Part shown: piece by piece, positions 1 through 11,596 of the stretch
How the letters are laid out: each line of letters begins with the position of its first letter
How positions within the stretch are numbered: the first letter of the stretch is position 1
Source: Begonia masoniana
Taxonomy: Eukaryota; Streptophyta; Magnoliopsida; Cucurbitales; Begoniaceae
DNA: 64,000 bases
Direction of reading: 5' to 3'
NCBI GenBank assembly: GCA_022432975.1
Contig: CM039505.1
Location: 49,063,897 to 49,127,896 of the forward strand
The notes under the pieces: model-generated
What the model saw: only the letters and a program-made list of their open reading frames with translations
Databases searched by the model: none
Told to the model about the DNA's origin: nothing
Position numbers and translations under genes: made by a program

Positions 1-2723
1 GAACTGGTGGACAAGGGTTTTGTGCGCCCAAGTTTCTCTCCGTGGGGTGCTCCCGTTTTGTTTGTCAAGAAGAAGAACGGGTCCCTACGGATGTGTATTG
101 ACTACCGTGAGCTGAACAAGTTGACTATCAAGAATAAGTACCCGTTGCCGAGCATCAATGACTTATTTGACCAACTACAAGGGGCTCGGGTATTTTCTAA
201 GATTGACTTGCGCTCCGGTTATTACCAGTTGAAGGTCAGACCTGAAGACGTTCCAAAGACTGCCTTCAAGACTCGATACGGGCACTACGAGTTCTTGGTA
301 ATGTCGTTCGGGTTGACTAATACCCCAGCGGCATTTATGGACTTAATGAATGGGATATTCCAGGAATTTTTGGACAAGTTTGTGATCGTCTTCATCGATG
401 ACATCCTGGTTTATTCCAAGAGTGAAGCCGAGCACGAGGAGCACTTGGCATTAGTGCTATCGACTCTGAAACGGCACCAGTTGTATGCCAAATTGTCGAA
501 GTGCAAATTCTGGCTGAACAGGATTAATTTCCTGGGCCACGTGGTGTCTGCTGAAGGAGTGTCTGTGGACCCGGCAAAGATTGAGGCCGTGAGAGATTGG
601 CCAAGACCGAGGAGTGCCAGCGAGGTACGGAGCTTTATCGGGCTAGCTGGTTATTACAGGAAGTTCATTAAAGACTTCTCTGTGATAGCAAAACCTATGA
701 CCAGCTTAACAAAGAAAGACATCAAGTTCAGGTGGTCTGAAGCATGTGAAGTGAGCTTTCAGACACTCAAGCAAAAATTAACCACGGCTCCTCTACTAGT
801 GTTGCCAACTGAAGACGGAAAATTCAGCGTGTACTGCGATGCATCCAAGATTGGTTTGAGATGTGTATTAATGCAAGAAGGGAAAGTTGTAGCATACGCA
901 TCCAGACAATTGAAGAACCATGAACAAAACTATCCTACACATGACCTCGAGCTAGCGGCAGTCGTATTTGCGCTGAAAGTATGGAGACACCACTTATACG
1001 GACAATCATGCGAGGTGTTTTCTGATCACAAGAGTTTAAAATACATATTCACTCAAAAGGAGTTAAACATGAGACAAAAGCGGTGGTTAGAATTTGTGAA
1101 AGATTACGATGTTGAGATCAAATACCACCCTGGTAAGGCAAATGTGGTGGCTGATGCACTGAGCAGGATGCCAGCTACTATGCAACCAGTTATGTCGGCC
1201 GTGTCGATGCCTTTGAGGATAGAGATACAGAAGTTTGATATGGAGATAGTTTCTGGGCTATCGGCCATACTAGCAGACTTAACATTACGGCCCACCGTCC
1301 TGGACGCATTAAAGAAGCCCAGAAGACCAATTCAAAGGAGATGGCTGATATGGTGAGCAAGGTACCAATGGATTCTTCCGATTTCAGTTATTCGGGAGAT
1401 GGTATTCTGAAGTTCAAAAACAGATGGTATGTTCCGAAAGACGAAGAACTACGGAAGCACATCTTATCGGAAGCCCATTCATCTTCTTTCTCTGTGCATC
1501 CTGGAAGCACAAAGATGTATCAGGACTTGAAGCTTCACTTCTGGTGGCCAAATATGAAGAATGAGGTGGCCAAGTATGTGGAGTCCTGTATGATATGTCA
1601 ACAGGTCAAAGCTGAACATCAACGACCAATTGGAACGCTTCAGCCTCTTCCGATTCCCGAATGGAAATGGGAGAACATTACGATGGACTTTGTTGTTGGC
1701 CTTCCAAGGACAGCTAAAGGCCATAATAGCATATGGGTCATAGTGGACAGATTGACGAAGTCGGCCCATTTTCTACCTGTAAAGACGACATTCTCCATGG
1801 AGCAGTATGCTGAACTATATATTAGCGAGATTGTCAAACTGCATGGTATACCGGTGTCGATTGTTTCGGACCGGGATCCTAGATTCACATCGAGGTTTTG
1901 GAAAAGTCTGCAAAGCTCCTTGGGCACTAGACTGGACTTCAGCACGGCATTTCATCCACAGACGGATGGACAATCTGAGAGAACGATTCAGACATTGGAG
2001 GATATGTTAAGATCGTGTGTGCTAGAATTTCATGCTCCTTGGAGTAGATACCTATCGCTTGTGGAGTTTGCTTACAACAATAGCTACCAGGCTACAATTG
2101 GTATGGCTCCATACGAAGCACTTTACGGCAGAAAGTGTAGATCCCCGTTGTGTTGGGATGAGGTTGGAGAAACCAAGCTTATTGGCCCCGAAATACTACA
2201 ACAAATTTCTGGGGTAATAACTGCAATCAAGCAAAGAATCCAAGCTGCGCAAAGTCGACAGAAAAGCTATGCAGACCATAGAAGAAGAGACTTAGAGTTT
2301 TTCGAAGGTGATGAAGTGTTCTTAAAAGTGTCACCTTTCAAGGGTGTGATGAGATTCGGCAAGAAAGGGAAGCTAAGCCTAAGGTTTGTTGGGCCTTTTC
2401 CTATTACGAAGAGAATTGGGAACATGGCCTACAGACTACAGCTACCAGCGTCAATGGATGGTGTTCACAATGTTTTCCACGTGTCGATGCTGAGGAAATG
2501 TGTACGAGATCCAACTCAGATCGTGAAACAGGTGGACTTCGATATCATGCCGACACTGACATATGAAGAAAGGCCCATACAGATACTGGATACCTCACTC
2601 AAAGTATTGCGCGACAAAGTAATTCCACTGGTAAAAGTGCTATGGTGCAACCACAATGTGAAGGAAGCCACATGGGAAAGACGAGAAGATGTTAAGGCCC
2701 AATATCCTGACCTCTTTGCATAG
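1..2723 (+). pseudogene. Ty3/Gypsy chromovirus-type pol (RT, RNase H, integrase, chromodomain), 5' part outside window
   Basis: Polyprotein of a Gypsy retrotransposon, close to the Tekay/Del type. The first frame (from before base 7 to 1356) holds reverse transcriptase, with the catalytic block F-I-D-D at about 391-402, then RNase H (Y-C-D-A-S near 834, D-A-L-S-R near 1155). The second frame (open through 1341-2723) holds integrase: a C-x2-C zinc-finger half near 1589-1600, catalytic aspartates in T-M-D-F (about 1684) and S-D-R-D-P (about 1869), glutamate in G-Q-S-E-R (about 1972), and a chromodomain-like tail ending in the W-E motif near 2672. Between RNase H and integrase the frame shifts by one base (about 1305-1341), so the polyprotein cannot be read through. 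RT and IN catalytic residues are otherwise kept, which suggests a fairly young loss. A conserved glycine in RNase H (G-L-G-C in relatives) is arginine here. Gag and protease lie left of the window. Confidence 0.93.
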
Positions 2724-2750
2724 GCAAATTTTGAGGACAAAATTTCTGTT

Positions 2751-2763
2751 AAGGTGGGTGGAA
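2751..2763 (+). other. Polypurine tract of the Gypsy element
   Basis: Purine-rich run AAGGTGGGTGGAA directly before the LTR start TGTAACACCC. This is the plus-strand DNA primer site expected at this position. Confidence 0.85.
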
Positions 2764-5059
2764 TGTAACACCCGGCATTTTTTCCATGTAATAGTTTTCC
2801 CGGATCGTTTAAACAGGATTAATATTATATTAATACAATGAATATTTTGGTTAAAATGATGGAATGTCTAAGGGGGAAACAAACTAAAGGTCAATTAACC
2901 AAAACAAATCAAGTCAATTCGGTTAAAAACCAATGGAAGGGTAAAATTGGGAGAAATTAAGGTTGGTGGGAGTAGGCCAATGGATAATTGCCAAGTGGCA
3001 ACTTGTTGAGGAAGCTAAGTTCATCCTACGTGAATTTTCATTCACTTCTCTGCTTCCTCTCATCCCTCTCGACTTTCTCTCTTCCAGGCGATTGAAACAA
3101 AACTTCCACACTTTGTTTCTCCAGCATTTCTCCGTTTTCTTCAGCAAAGGTGAGCGTCTTTTAATGCTAACAAGTTTGGACAAGTTTAAAGTGAGTTTTT
3201 ACCGAAGTTTAGGGTTTCGGTTTTTGGTGAAAACTCACTGTTTTGGATGAAAACACGTTGGTGTGTTTTCTAAAGAGTTGAAATGTGTTTGCTGCATTTC
3301 CTACGTGATATTAATTAGCATTTGTAGCGTTTAAATTCTGTACTTTCATGTTACAGATCCGAGCTCTCCAGGGACGTTCGAGCACACTGCATTGTTGAAA
3401 ACAGGTAAGTTCATAACCGTAGGTTTGGCCCTTAAGGCCCTACATCACGGAGGTACTAGGTGTTTCAGTTCTGTCGAGTTGTCTCAGGTAGAAACGTTAT
3501 AGTTTATGTTTTCTGAGTTGTCTGTGTTCTTCTTCATAGTATGTTCTGTTAATTCTATTATCTGCCAGTTTAAGTTCAGGCACCGTTCATGCATACCTGT
3601 TTTCTCTGAAAGACATGCAAAACTGTTTTTCCGTACACTGTTTGAAACTAAACAAGATAAAATCTGACTGTCTGTAATGAACTGGTTAAGTGTGGGACGG
3701 GGACTGGCCCTCTGGTTTTATCCCTCCCTGGGAATCTGAAAATAAATTGTCCCTAGCAAGGACCCTCTGGTTTTATCCCTCCCTGGGATTCTGAAAACTG
3801 CTGTGTCTGATAGTGCACCCTCTGTTTGCCAGTTCCCCTATAAGCCCCACTTATACCCCTCTGCCACTGAAATGTAATGTTCTGTTCTGTCACTGTATTC
3901 TGAAAACTGCATGCATAGCATTTTGCATCACTGCATCTGTATTATGTTCTTACTGAGTTTTAGACTCATAGGTGAACTCTTTGATGTAGGTACTGAACCC
4001 GAAACCGAGGACCTTGTTCCTCAAAATGACGATCTGATGTAGCTGGTAGATTGAGCTCACAGGGTGGTTGCTGCAGTCGGATATGTCTCTGCTCTGAGGT
4101 TTCAGTTTTTAAGTAAAGTTTATGTCAGTAGGTCTTGTTGAACTCTGGTGTTTTGTCTTTAAAACTCTGTCTGGATTTTTGTTAGAAATCTGATTTTTGT
4201 ATAGGCTTTGATGGTGGTGTATTTAAAACCTCTGTATTTTGACAGTTGTATGTATGCAATGAAATATTCTGGAACTGCCTGTGTTTTCTCCTTTTAGGTT
4301 ATGCATGGATAGTCTCAAATTTTAGAGTTATCCATGCAGTTTGTATTCTTGGAAATCTGTAAATTTTGAATCAGATTTGAAGGTCCAAAACCTTTATGTC
4401 TTTTGTTTTGAGGTTCTCTGTTTGTATGTCTTTCTGTTAGAAGTTGTTCAGTTTTGCCTTAGTCATCCGCCCAGCGTAAAAGCTTAAGTCCACCGCTGCC
4501 TTCAAAGTTTATGTCATCCGGCTGACGTCATCCAAGTCATCCACCCAGTTATTCATGCCTTCCGGTTGACGTCAGCATAAGTCTTCCGCCCAGTTTAAAA
4601 CTCCGTCTTCCGGCTGACGTCACCCAAGTCTTCCGCCAGTGTAAATATGTCTTCCGGCTGACGTAACCTCCTCATCCGATCTCAGTTACTGTCTGTGTCT
4701 TCAGCCTGACGTCACCCATCTTCCGGCTGATGGCATTCAAGTCTTCCGCCCAGTTTTAAACCAAGTCTTCCGCCAATCTTCCGATAGTCTTCCGCCAGCT
4801 TTTTATTTAAGTCTTCCGCCTTCATTTCCGATAGTCTTCCGCCAGCTCTTCATTTCCCCTGTCACAATCCTGCATTTCGGTTTCCCTTGCATTTCGGTCT
4901 TCATGTTTTATGGTATAAGTATTTTGTAATTCTGTCTGCTCCTAGTTTAAGGGTATTCAGCTCTGTTTAAAAAAAAAATAGTCTCCGATTCTGATATCTG
5001 TCCCGGAGTGATGGCTCCGACCCCGGGCTCCGATCGGGTTCCGGTTTCGGGCTGTCACA
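2764..5059 (+). repeat. 3' LTR of the Gypsy element
   Basis: About 2.3 kb long, starts TGTAACACCCGG and ends GGGCTGTCACA, so it has TG/CA ends. It follows the polypurine tract and the pol stop by 40 bases. It contains a GGTAAGT block near 3403-3409 that recurs in other Gypsy LTRs of the window, and a tandem array with CRE-like sites at 4440-4860. The matching 5' LTR and the TSD partner are outside the window; the base after the LTR begins TGTAT. Confidence 0.88.
4440..4860 (+). repeat. Degenerate tandem array with TGACGTCA palindromes inside the LTR
   Basis: About 30-40 base units alternate two phrases: CTTCCGGCTGACGTCA and AAGTCTTCCGCCCAGT. The exact palindrome TGACGTCA occurs at 4523-4530, 4567-4574, 4615-4622 and 4707-4714, with a TGACGTAA variant near 4655. 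The last third keeps only the CTTCCGCC phrase. TGACGTCA is the classical CRE/TGA-type bZIP site; use as such here is inferred. Confidence 0.85.
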
Positions 5060-5626
5060 TGTATTATGATTTCACAATCAATTTCATACTTACAATTAAT
5101 CGCTAAAACTTTATTTCCCATACAATATAGTCTCAAAATAACATTGGGTTTTATCATTGAATCCCATTATTCAAGCTTATTATACATCACCCCTTTTCAT
5201 GATAACCAAAGTTTAAGCAGTCTACACTTTAATACCTCATTTGTCAAGAATCTCAAGTTCATACTTCTATAACCAATTTTAACTCAAATCAAACTATTAT
5301 TGTTAAAAAAATTTCCACATGCAATCCATAAATTTTGCATGAAATTCTCATATGTAAAATCTCTTTCACCTAGACTATGTAATATAGCATAGTTTAAGGA
5401 AATCACGAAGATTAGAACTCTTACCTCTTGAATTTCCTTCTTTATTCACATTTAATATTTGATTCTTTGCTCAAAAGAATCCTTTTGATGTGGAGAGCAA
5501 TTTCTCTCAAAGAATTAAGGGTCAATTCTCCCTCGTCTCATTCAATTTTTACTTTTTTTTTTTTTTTTTACTTTTTTTCACTTTTTCTTCTCTCTTCCCT
5601 CTCTTCTTCTTCCCCCATAAGTGTTC
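5060..5626. other. Non-coding flank, probably an old minus-strand LTR remnant split by Copia A
   Basis: AT-rich sequence without a gene. It includes a pyrimidine-rich stretch (5520-5620) and a sequence that reads as an AG|GTAAG donor on the minus strand near 5420. Joined across Copia A with 19775 onward it resembles the layout of the minus-strand Gypsy LTRs seen elsewhere (leader, then a phrase like 'gaccactttgcc'). The last five bases, TGTTC (5622-5626), are one copy of the Copia A TSD. Confidence 0.4.
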
Positions 5627-6841
5627 TGAAATATTAAGATCAGTTTATGAGATGTCACACAAGGTGCTTTGTATGACACCGATAATTAATACAATGATGG
5701 ACAATATAAATATGTAGAAATAAATGACACAAGAGGTTGGTAACGTAATTCGGCAACCAGCCTACGTCTACAAGGCCACGTCCAGATATAAAAATATTCT
5801 TTGAGTTCACAAAGTTACAAGACAATCGGACTTATACAAATAAAGACTCCCTCTTATCTTTGTCACCACCTCTAGCTAACTTTTCCAAGGAAACTATTTT
5901 TGCGAGCTCCCATCGACTTAAGATCGACCTCTCCCGAGATCTAGAAAACAACAAGATCCCCTTGTTGTTGGCGACTCCTCCCAAAATCCCTGTTATGGCA
6001 AGATCCCCTTGCCCACGATCAAGAACGACAAGCTCACCTTGTCTAAAAACAGAACTCTTCCTGAGTTCGGATGCAGCCTCCTCCCGAGACTGAGCTTTAA
6101 TGAAGAATCAGAAGATTGCCTCCTATGACAATGTCTGGAACACTAGTGCGTTGCCTTCAGACGCAATAACTCAACACACTCAATAAATCAATGAAATCCA
6201 CAGCATAAGAAGAGTGTGTAAAACAATCATAGACCCATACACAGAAACGTAGGGAGTGAAAGAAAAGCGACGGCTCACAAAGTGAAGAAAACTTCTCTCG
6301 TGAAAATCAAAAATCCGTCGTGAGCTTTTACAGAAACGAAAGCTTTAAATATCATTGGTAGCATCCATATCTTCGATTCTGTTCAATTACCAAATTTGAT
6401 ATAACGCCGCATGGAATAAGGAAACAGAATATCTCAAAAGCGGTTGAGTGACACCTCGCGTGACACTTTAGAAAAGTTCCTCCAACAACTTGGATAAAAA
6501 TCCAAAAACTTAGGAAAGTATCTCATTATTCATGTGATTTCGAAGCCTAACAGATTTCAACAAATCTCTATCAAATCGGCTTACCAAAACAAAGTTTTCC
6601 AAAAAGCAAGTGCCTTTAGTTTTTTCAATAACTTTCCTAATAACTTGTTTCCTTATTTTTCTCTTTCACAGTATCTTCATGATTTTCAATATGCATCCAT
6701 CAATAAGCTGAATATGATATTTCTTGATTACCAAGAAATAAAATATCACTTTGAAAAATATTGGAATAAAATATTATTTCCATAAATATAATATGCAAAA
6801 AAAATCAATGTCATCATATTTGCAATATCTTTGCATTTACA
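5627..6841 (-). repeat. Copia A 3' LTR
   Basis: 1215 bases; aligns along its length with 18553-19769. On the minus strand it begins TGTAAATGCAAAG next to the polypurine tract and ends TTTCA. It contains a near-perfect inverted repeat at the left end (TGTCACACAAG / CTTTGTATGACA) and a paired TGACACC motif near 6448. Confidence 0.93.
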
Positions 6842-6853
6842 ATCTCCCCCTTT
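6842..6853 (-). other. Copia A polypurine tract
   Basis: Minus strand AAAGGGGGAGAT, immediately before the LTR start. The run of five G is typical of Copia polypurine tracts. Confidence 0.88.
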
Positions 6854-7309
6854 GGCATTTTTTGGCAAAATCAATAATTTCAATAATTACAATAACTTCA
6901 ATAACTCCCCCTGAATTAACTTCCCCTAGATAGTAGCTTCAATATACGCCACAAGAAAAACTTCAATCAACATCATATCAAGATATTGAATCAGAGCATA
7001 CTACCCAAAATACTCCTCCTTTTTGTCATAAAAGGATAAAAATTAAATATAAGAGAATAACGAGCAGCATAATCACTATAAAACCAGCAGTACCATAGGG
7101 AGATAACCAAAATCAGCAAAATATAATAGCCATAGAAGCACAAGTAACGCCAGATAAGTACCACAGAGAAATAGCACCCAAAAAATATATTATCCATATG
7201 CATCAAACTATCCATAGAGAAAATATTCAAAAAATAGAGAAAGCAGAGAAGTAGTTCAATTATACTTCACAATTAAAATCATTCAAAGAACATGTCAGGT
7301 TTGCAGAAT

Positions 7310-8181
7310 TCAATTCAGAGCATCAACATTTTCTGGAACATCCTCTAGGACTCCCGAGGTACCAGCCTCTTCCGTCACTTTGGTATGTGAATCTGAAGCC
7401 TCCATGTGAGGGTTCTTCTTGTATATATCATTCAATAGCTCAGAAATGGTAGATCTCTGTTTCTCAAGCTCAGAAATTTGCATGATCAAAGATTTTGATG
7501 TGCCAACCAAAAATTTGACTGTTCGGGCCAACATTGCAGAATCGGTTCTTGACTCGGAAATAGGCATACCCTCAAGAAAACCTTCTAAGTCATTGATGTG
7601 TTCTCCCATACGAAGCTTGTAACTAATTCAAATTTCCTCTTTTTTCTTCAAACAACACTTCATGTTCTCTAATAATGGACTGTTGGGAGGATAAAATACC
7701 AAATATGAAAGATGGAAATGGAAGACCTAACCTTGAATTTTTTCTATTCTCATGCTTCATTATTTGTTCAAAGAAAAACTTGCCAAAATCAACAGGTATT
7801 GAATTTCCAATTTGAAATAACAATGCTGCCATTGTCTTGTTCACCCCAGCACCATGGGATGTAGGCAGCCAATTTCGCATAGCAATTTTATGGAGAATAC
7901 CATACTTAACTGACAATTGTGCAACAAGAAAATCTTTGCCATGGGGCCAGATTCTTCTAACACCCCCAGTGACATCAAAGATAATTTTGTTGAAATCGGG
8001 TACAAACTTGTCAGAAACAGTTGTCTTTAAGCCCAAATATTCATTAATGATCATCGGGGTAAAATTAAAGGTGTGGCCTCTCACAAATATCCGGGCAAAA
8101 TCAGGATGTATTGGATTTTTGACATCAATATCCAAATTGCAGTAAAATTCAAGAATAACATTCCAGACAAAAGGCTGAATA
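7310..8181 (-). pseudogene. Copia A extra 3' ORF, distal part (plant transposon-type domain plus coiled tail)
   Basis: Continuation of the extra reading frame downstream of pol, cut from its first half by the solo LTR at 8182-10300; the TSD GAATA (8177-8181) marks the cut. The part up to 7623 (about 185 residues) carries a domain shared with Copia B 56928-57584: an F-Y-x-x-L-D block, a G-(H/R)-x-(F/I)-x-(F/L)-T block ending in I-x-E, then a helical block with a G-A-G-V-N-type stretch. This resembles the 'putative plant transposon protein' domain common in plant retroelements. A stop and frame change near 7610-7625 precede a second stretch (7609-7310) that looks like a coiled coil (heptad-like I-S-E-L-E-K) with an acidic end. 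Function unknown. In SIRE elements this position holds an 'envelope-like' frame; I see no signal peptide or clear membrane segment here. Confidence 0.72.
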
Positions 8182-10300
8182 TGTAACATTCTAAAAAAAT
8201 TTATCACCAAAATTAATATAAAATTAGGGTTCAATTCTCAATTATCCGTCAATTAATTCAATCTCCCCAAATCAAGCTAATCTAGGGTTCCCAATTCTGC
8301 ATAATAAATCCTATTTAGCAACCATAATTTCCTTGATTTCTGCTAAATCCGATAACAATGAAAGATGATTCTAACCTAAAAATCAACCAAAGATAGAAGA
8401 GAAAATCGGATATAAAATTGAATTTCTGCAGTACCATCTGAAGAATCTAATTTGGACAGATTGATCAGAATATCCCGTTTGTACCTGGACCTTCCAAAGG
8501 GGAATGTTCAGAGTCGGGAAATCAGGCGCTGACCTGGTAACAACCAAAAAATCCGAGCAGTTTTGGATTTCGGGGTGACCCCTTCCCCTATAAATTGAGG
8601 CTTTCGGTGGAGATGGAAACTCGCACCAAAAACTCTCCTCTCCCTCTCAGTTCTTCAGAAAGAAAGAATGACTTACCTCGGTCTTCAAAGCAGCGAGCTC
8701 TGACCACCGCCTAGCCTCTGACGAGAAGGAACTCCTCAGTTGAAAGCTCCGACGAAGTCTCTCGGCCTCCGCCGACGACCCATCGGAGTAAGCCTCCCTC
8801 TCTCTCTGTTTTCTTCTCTCTGTCGAGTCTCCCTCCCTCTCTGTTACTCTCTCTGTCTCTCACACTCACTTCTCTGCTTCTCTCAGCAGAATCCTTCACG
8901 AAGAAGAAGGGTTGGTTTTATTTTAAAACCATAACCGGCCCAGCAAACCAGACCAAACCGGTTCACTTAAGACAACTCTGACCGAACCAAACCAACAGTG
9001 ACCTTACCCGTACTATTCACCCGACCCGGTACTGTTCACAACCTGATTCGTACTGTTCACGACTCGACTCGTACTGTTCACCGACCCTACCCGTATTATT
9101 CACCCGAACCAAATTTTGACCTGAATCAACCCAGACCGATCAAAGATTTACCCGGTAAGAAATTTTTACCTAAATTCTTCTAAAGTTGGAGTAATTTAAG
9201 TGGGATTTTAACATTTATATCCGAATTAGGCAGGAAAAATTTAGGAGCCGTCCAATTCAATCCAAATCGATCCAACCGACCCCGACCTGATAACACAACG
9301 TAAGGAATTTCTGCTCAAATTTCTTTGAAATTGGATTTATTAAGTAGGATATTAATATCAAAGATTTTATTTGAGCAGGATATTATTTTAGAATTTTTGG
9401 ATATCCCGATAAATATTAATTGCTCGAAATTCAAGTAAGTGTAAATACAATATTTTGGCTACGGCCTTACATCACATGATAAATATTATTTTCCTTATTA
9501 TTGTTTTATTTTATCACACGTTTTCGATGATTGAGCACGTATGTTAGAATATCGACATAGAATTGTTTAAAAGATAAAATGGATAGGATATTTGCATGTG
9601 TATGAAAAGGTAAAAGGGAATTGACGGCAAATACGTGATAGCAAAAACCTGAACAATAGTGAGATAGTGAGATAGTGAGATGGTGAGCTTGAACGTTAAA
9701 AATAAAAGTAAAAGATGACGAAACCTGAACGGCAATGAGATGGCTAAGTCTTAAAAGAAGGTTAAGTTTTTCAACTATTATGTAACAGTTAACAAGATTT
9801 GGTAAAAGTCAAAGTCAAAGTTTTGTAACTTGCACGTATTTTCACTTATTGAGTTATCTCATAGTTTTAATTTGTGATGTAGGTGAATTTTTGTTTGATG
9901 AAAAACTAGTTGCGATTGAGAACTCTCCAGTGGCAAGCGAGTATACAGAAGAAGAAGATATTGTTGAGTTTGAAGAAAATGATTTAAATTAGTATGCTTT
10001 AGTTTTTCAAATAATATTTAAAGTTTTATTTCAATTTAAGATTTGAATAATTATGTTGATTTTGATTGTTAAATAAGGTTTTATAAAAATTGTTTTAAAT
10101 ATGCAATTATTTCAAGTTTCCGAAAAATTTATTTATACTCTGATAAAGCTTCCGCGCATTTAAAAGTTTTCAATTATTATTGTGTTTTTAATATTATGAA
10201 AATAAGATTTTAACGCTCGATTTTAAATCAATTTAGGAAAAATTTTAGGGTTTTCAAAATTAAGGTTTCAAATTAGGGAATTATAAATTGGGGTGTTACA
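8182..10300. mobile_element. Gypsy-type solo LTR in the Copia A extra ORF
   Basis: 2119 bases, TGTAACATTC at the left and GGGTGTTACA at the right, flanked by GAATA on both sides (8177-8181, 10301-10305). No internal coding region remains, so this is a solo LTR left by recombination. A TATAAAT box at 8589-8595 followed by a CT-rich leader suggests a plus-strand promoter, while the right end read backwards gives the usual TGTAACACCC start, so orientation is uncertain. Phrases with (A/T)CTGTTCAC recur in tandem at about 9008-9105. Short open frames inside have no recognisable homology. Confidence 0.88.
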
Positions 10301-10305
10301 GAATA

Positions 10306-10967
10306 TATCTGAATGTTTTTTCAAGTTCTAAACTCAACAAATGATAAATGACAGTTTCATATTGAGTGAAATCCCCCTCAAGAATTCTTCTTTCTGCCGA
10401 AATATTCCTTTGGGAAAAATTTAGCCATCGGCTAGCATGCAGTCTTGACTTAAAATCTTCATTCGAAACTTTAAAAGAAGGCTTACTTGTCTTGATGCTT
10501 GACCCACCACGTGTGGTGGTTTTGGAGGGAGAGGATTCCTTCACTGGTGAACATGTGCTTGATTTTTGCCTTTTGGATTTTGGAGCTATGGAGGGAACTG
10601 TCTTGGAAGACTCAGCAGTAGCACCCTTTCGGGACTTTGAACTAGAAGACTTAGGTGATTTTGATGCAGCAGACTATTTGGATTTAGGAGCATAGGACTT
10701 TGGACTCTTGGAAGTATTGAGTCGGGAAGATTTTTGGGTCGATTTTTTTGGAGATTTTTCAAAGAATACTTCGTCATCATCAATATTGATTTCCAAGATG
10801 GCTTCTTGAAGCCATGAGCTGTCTGAAGACGATTCTTTTTCTACTCTTAGCCGTTTTCCTTTCGACGCCGTAGTAACTTTGGAATTTTTTGGTGCCTTGG
10901 GAGGCACAGAACTCGTTTTGAACATATCTCCATTGGATTTGCGAAATTTTCGTTTAATCCCTGACAA
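10306..10967 (-). pseudogene. Copia A extra 3' ORF, proximal part
   Basis: First half of the frame continued at 8181-7310. From the start at 10967 it encodes a lysine- and serine-rich, probably disordered stretch (K-R-K-F-R-K, then repeated S-P-K/S-K-S-P motifs), which reads to a stop at 10674. A second frame (10544-10306) gives more basic sequence leading into the domain half. Between them the frame is shifted or stopped, so the protein is broken even without the LTR insertion. A basic, nuclear-type N-terminus is suggested by composition only. Confidence 0.6.
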
Positions 10968-11596
10968 ATCTACCTGAATAAGAGGAATGACGCCTTCAGT
11001 AATTTTTTATTTTACTTTTCCGTGAATAGGAGATTTTACCGGTGTGACGATGGTGAAAAAATCACAATAGCCGATTCATAGCTCGGCATCTTTTCTGGAG
11101 CAGGCACTGAGACATTGCCTGAGAACTGCTCATCGAAGACTTCTTCAATTATCACCCTTATGGAAAGAGATTGTTGAAAACCCTAAACAGCCGATTGTAG
11201 AAGACGAAGTAGAGAGAGAGTGTGCTGAAAATCGTTGAGTTTGAAATAAATCTCACAGCTTCCATAAATTGCTGTCAAATCTCAGAGAAAATCCCATATT
11301 TTTTGTAAAATTTCGGAAAATAAATCCGAAAGTTACTATAATTCACATAGTCAATCTCTCATAAATCTTTGAAGAATAATTCTGATATCTGTAAAATGGG
11401 AAATAAACCCAATAGAGTAATATTGCTCCAATCTTCACCGAGAATAAACATTCAACTTTTAAGAATACCCGAATTTTGCATGTCACACACGGTGTTGCTC
11501 CAAAAAAAATATAATTTCAAAAAGGATCACTTCCAGCAGAGGGTGAGCAATATACAGTAGATTGCCCAAAAAATAAATAAATAAAAACAAAAGCCT
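10968..11596 (-). other. Copia A spacer between pol and the extra ORF
   Basis: Non-coding internal sequence of Copia A, AT-rich, no recognisable gene. The last five bases AGCCT (11592-11596) are one TSD copy of the next solo LTR. Confidence 0.6.

Noticed and set aside
5860..6093. Repeated 77-residue frame (also 18787-19020)
   Set aside because: It is in the two LTRs of Copia A; the match is due to LTR duplication and no homolog is recognised.
7310..8181. Retroviral-type envelope gene in Copia A
   Set aside because: No signal peptide, membrane anchor or cysteine pattern is seen; the domain resembles plant transposon-associated proteins instead.
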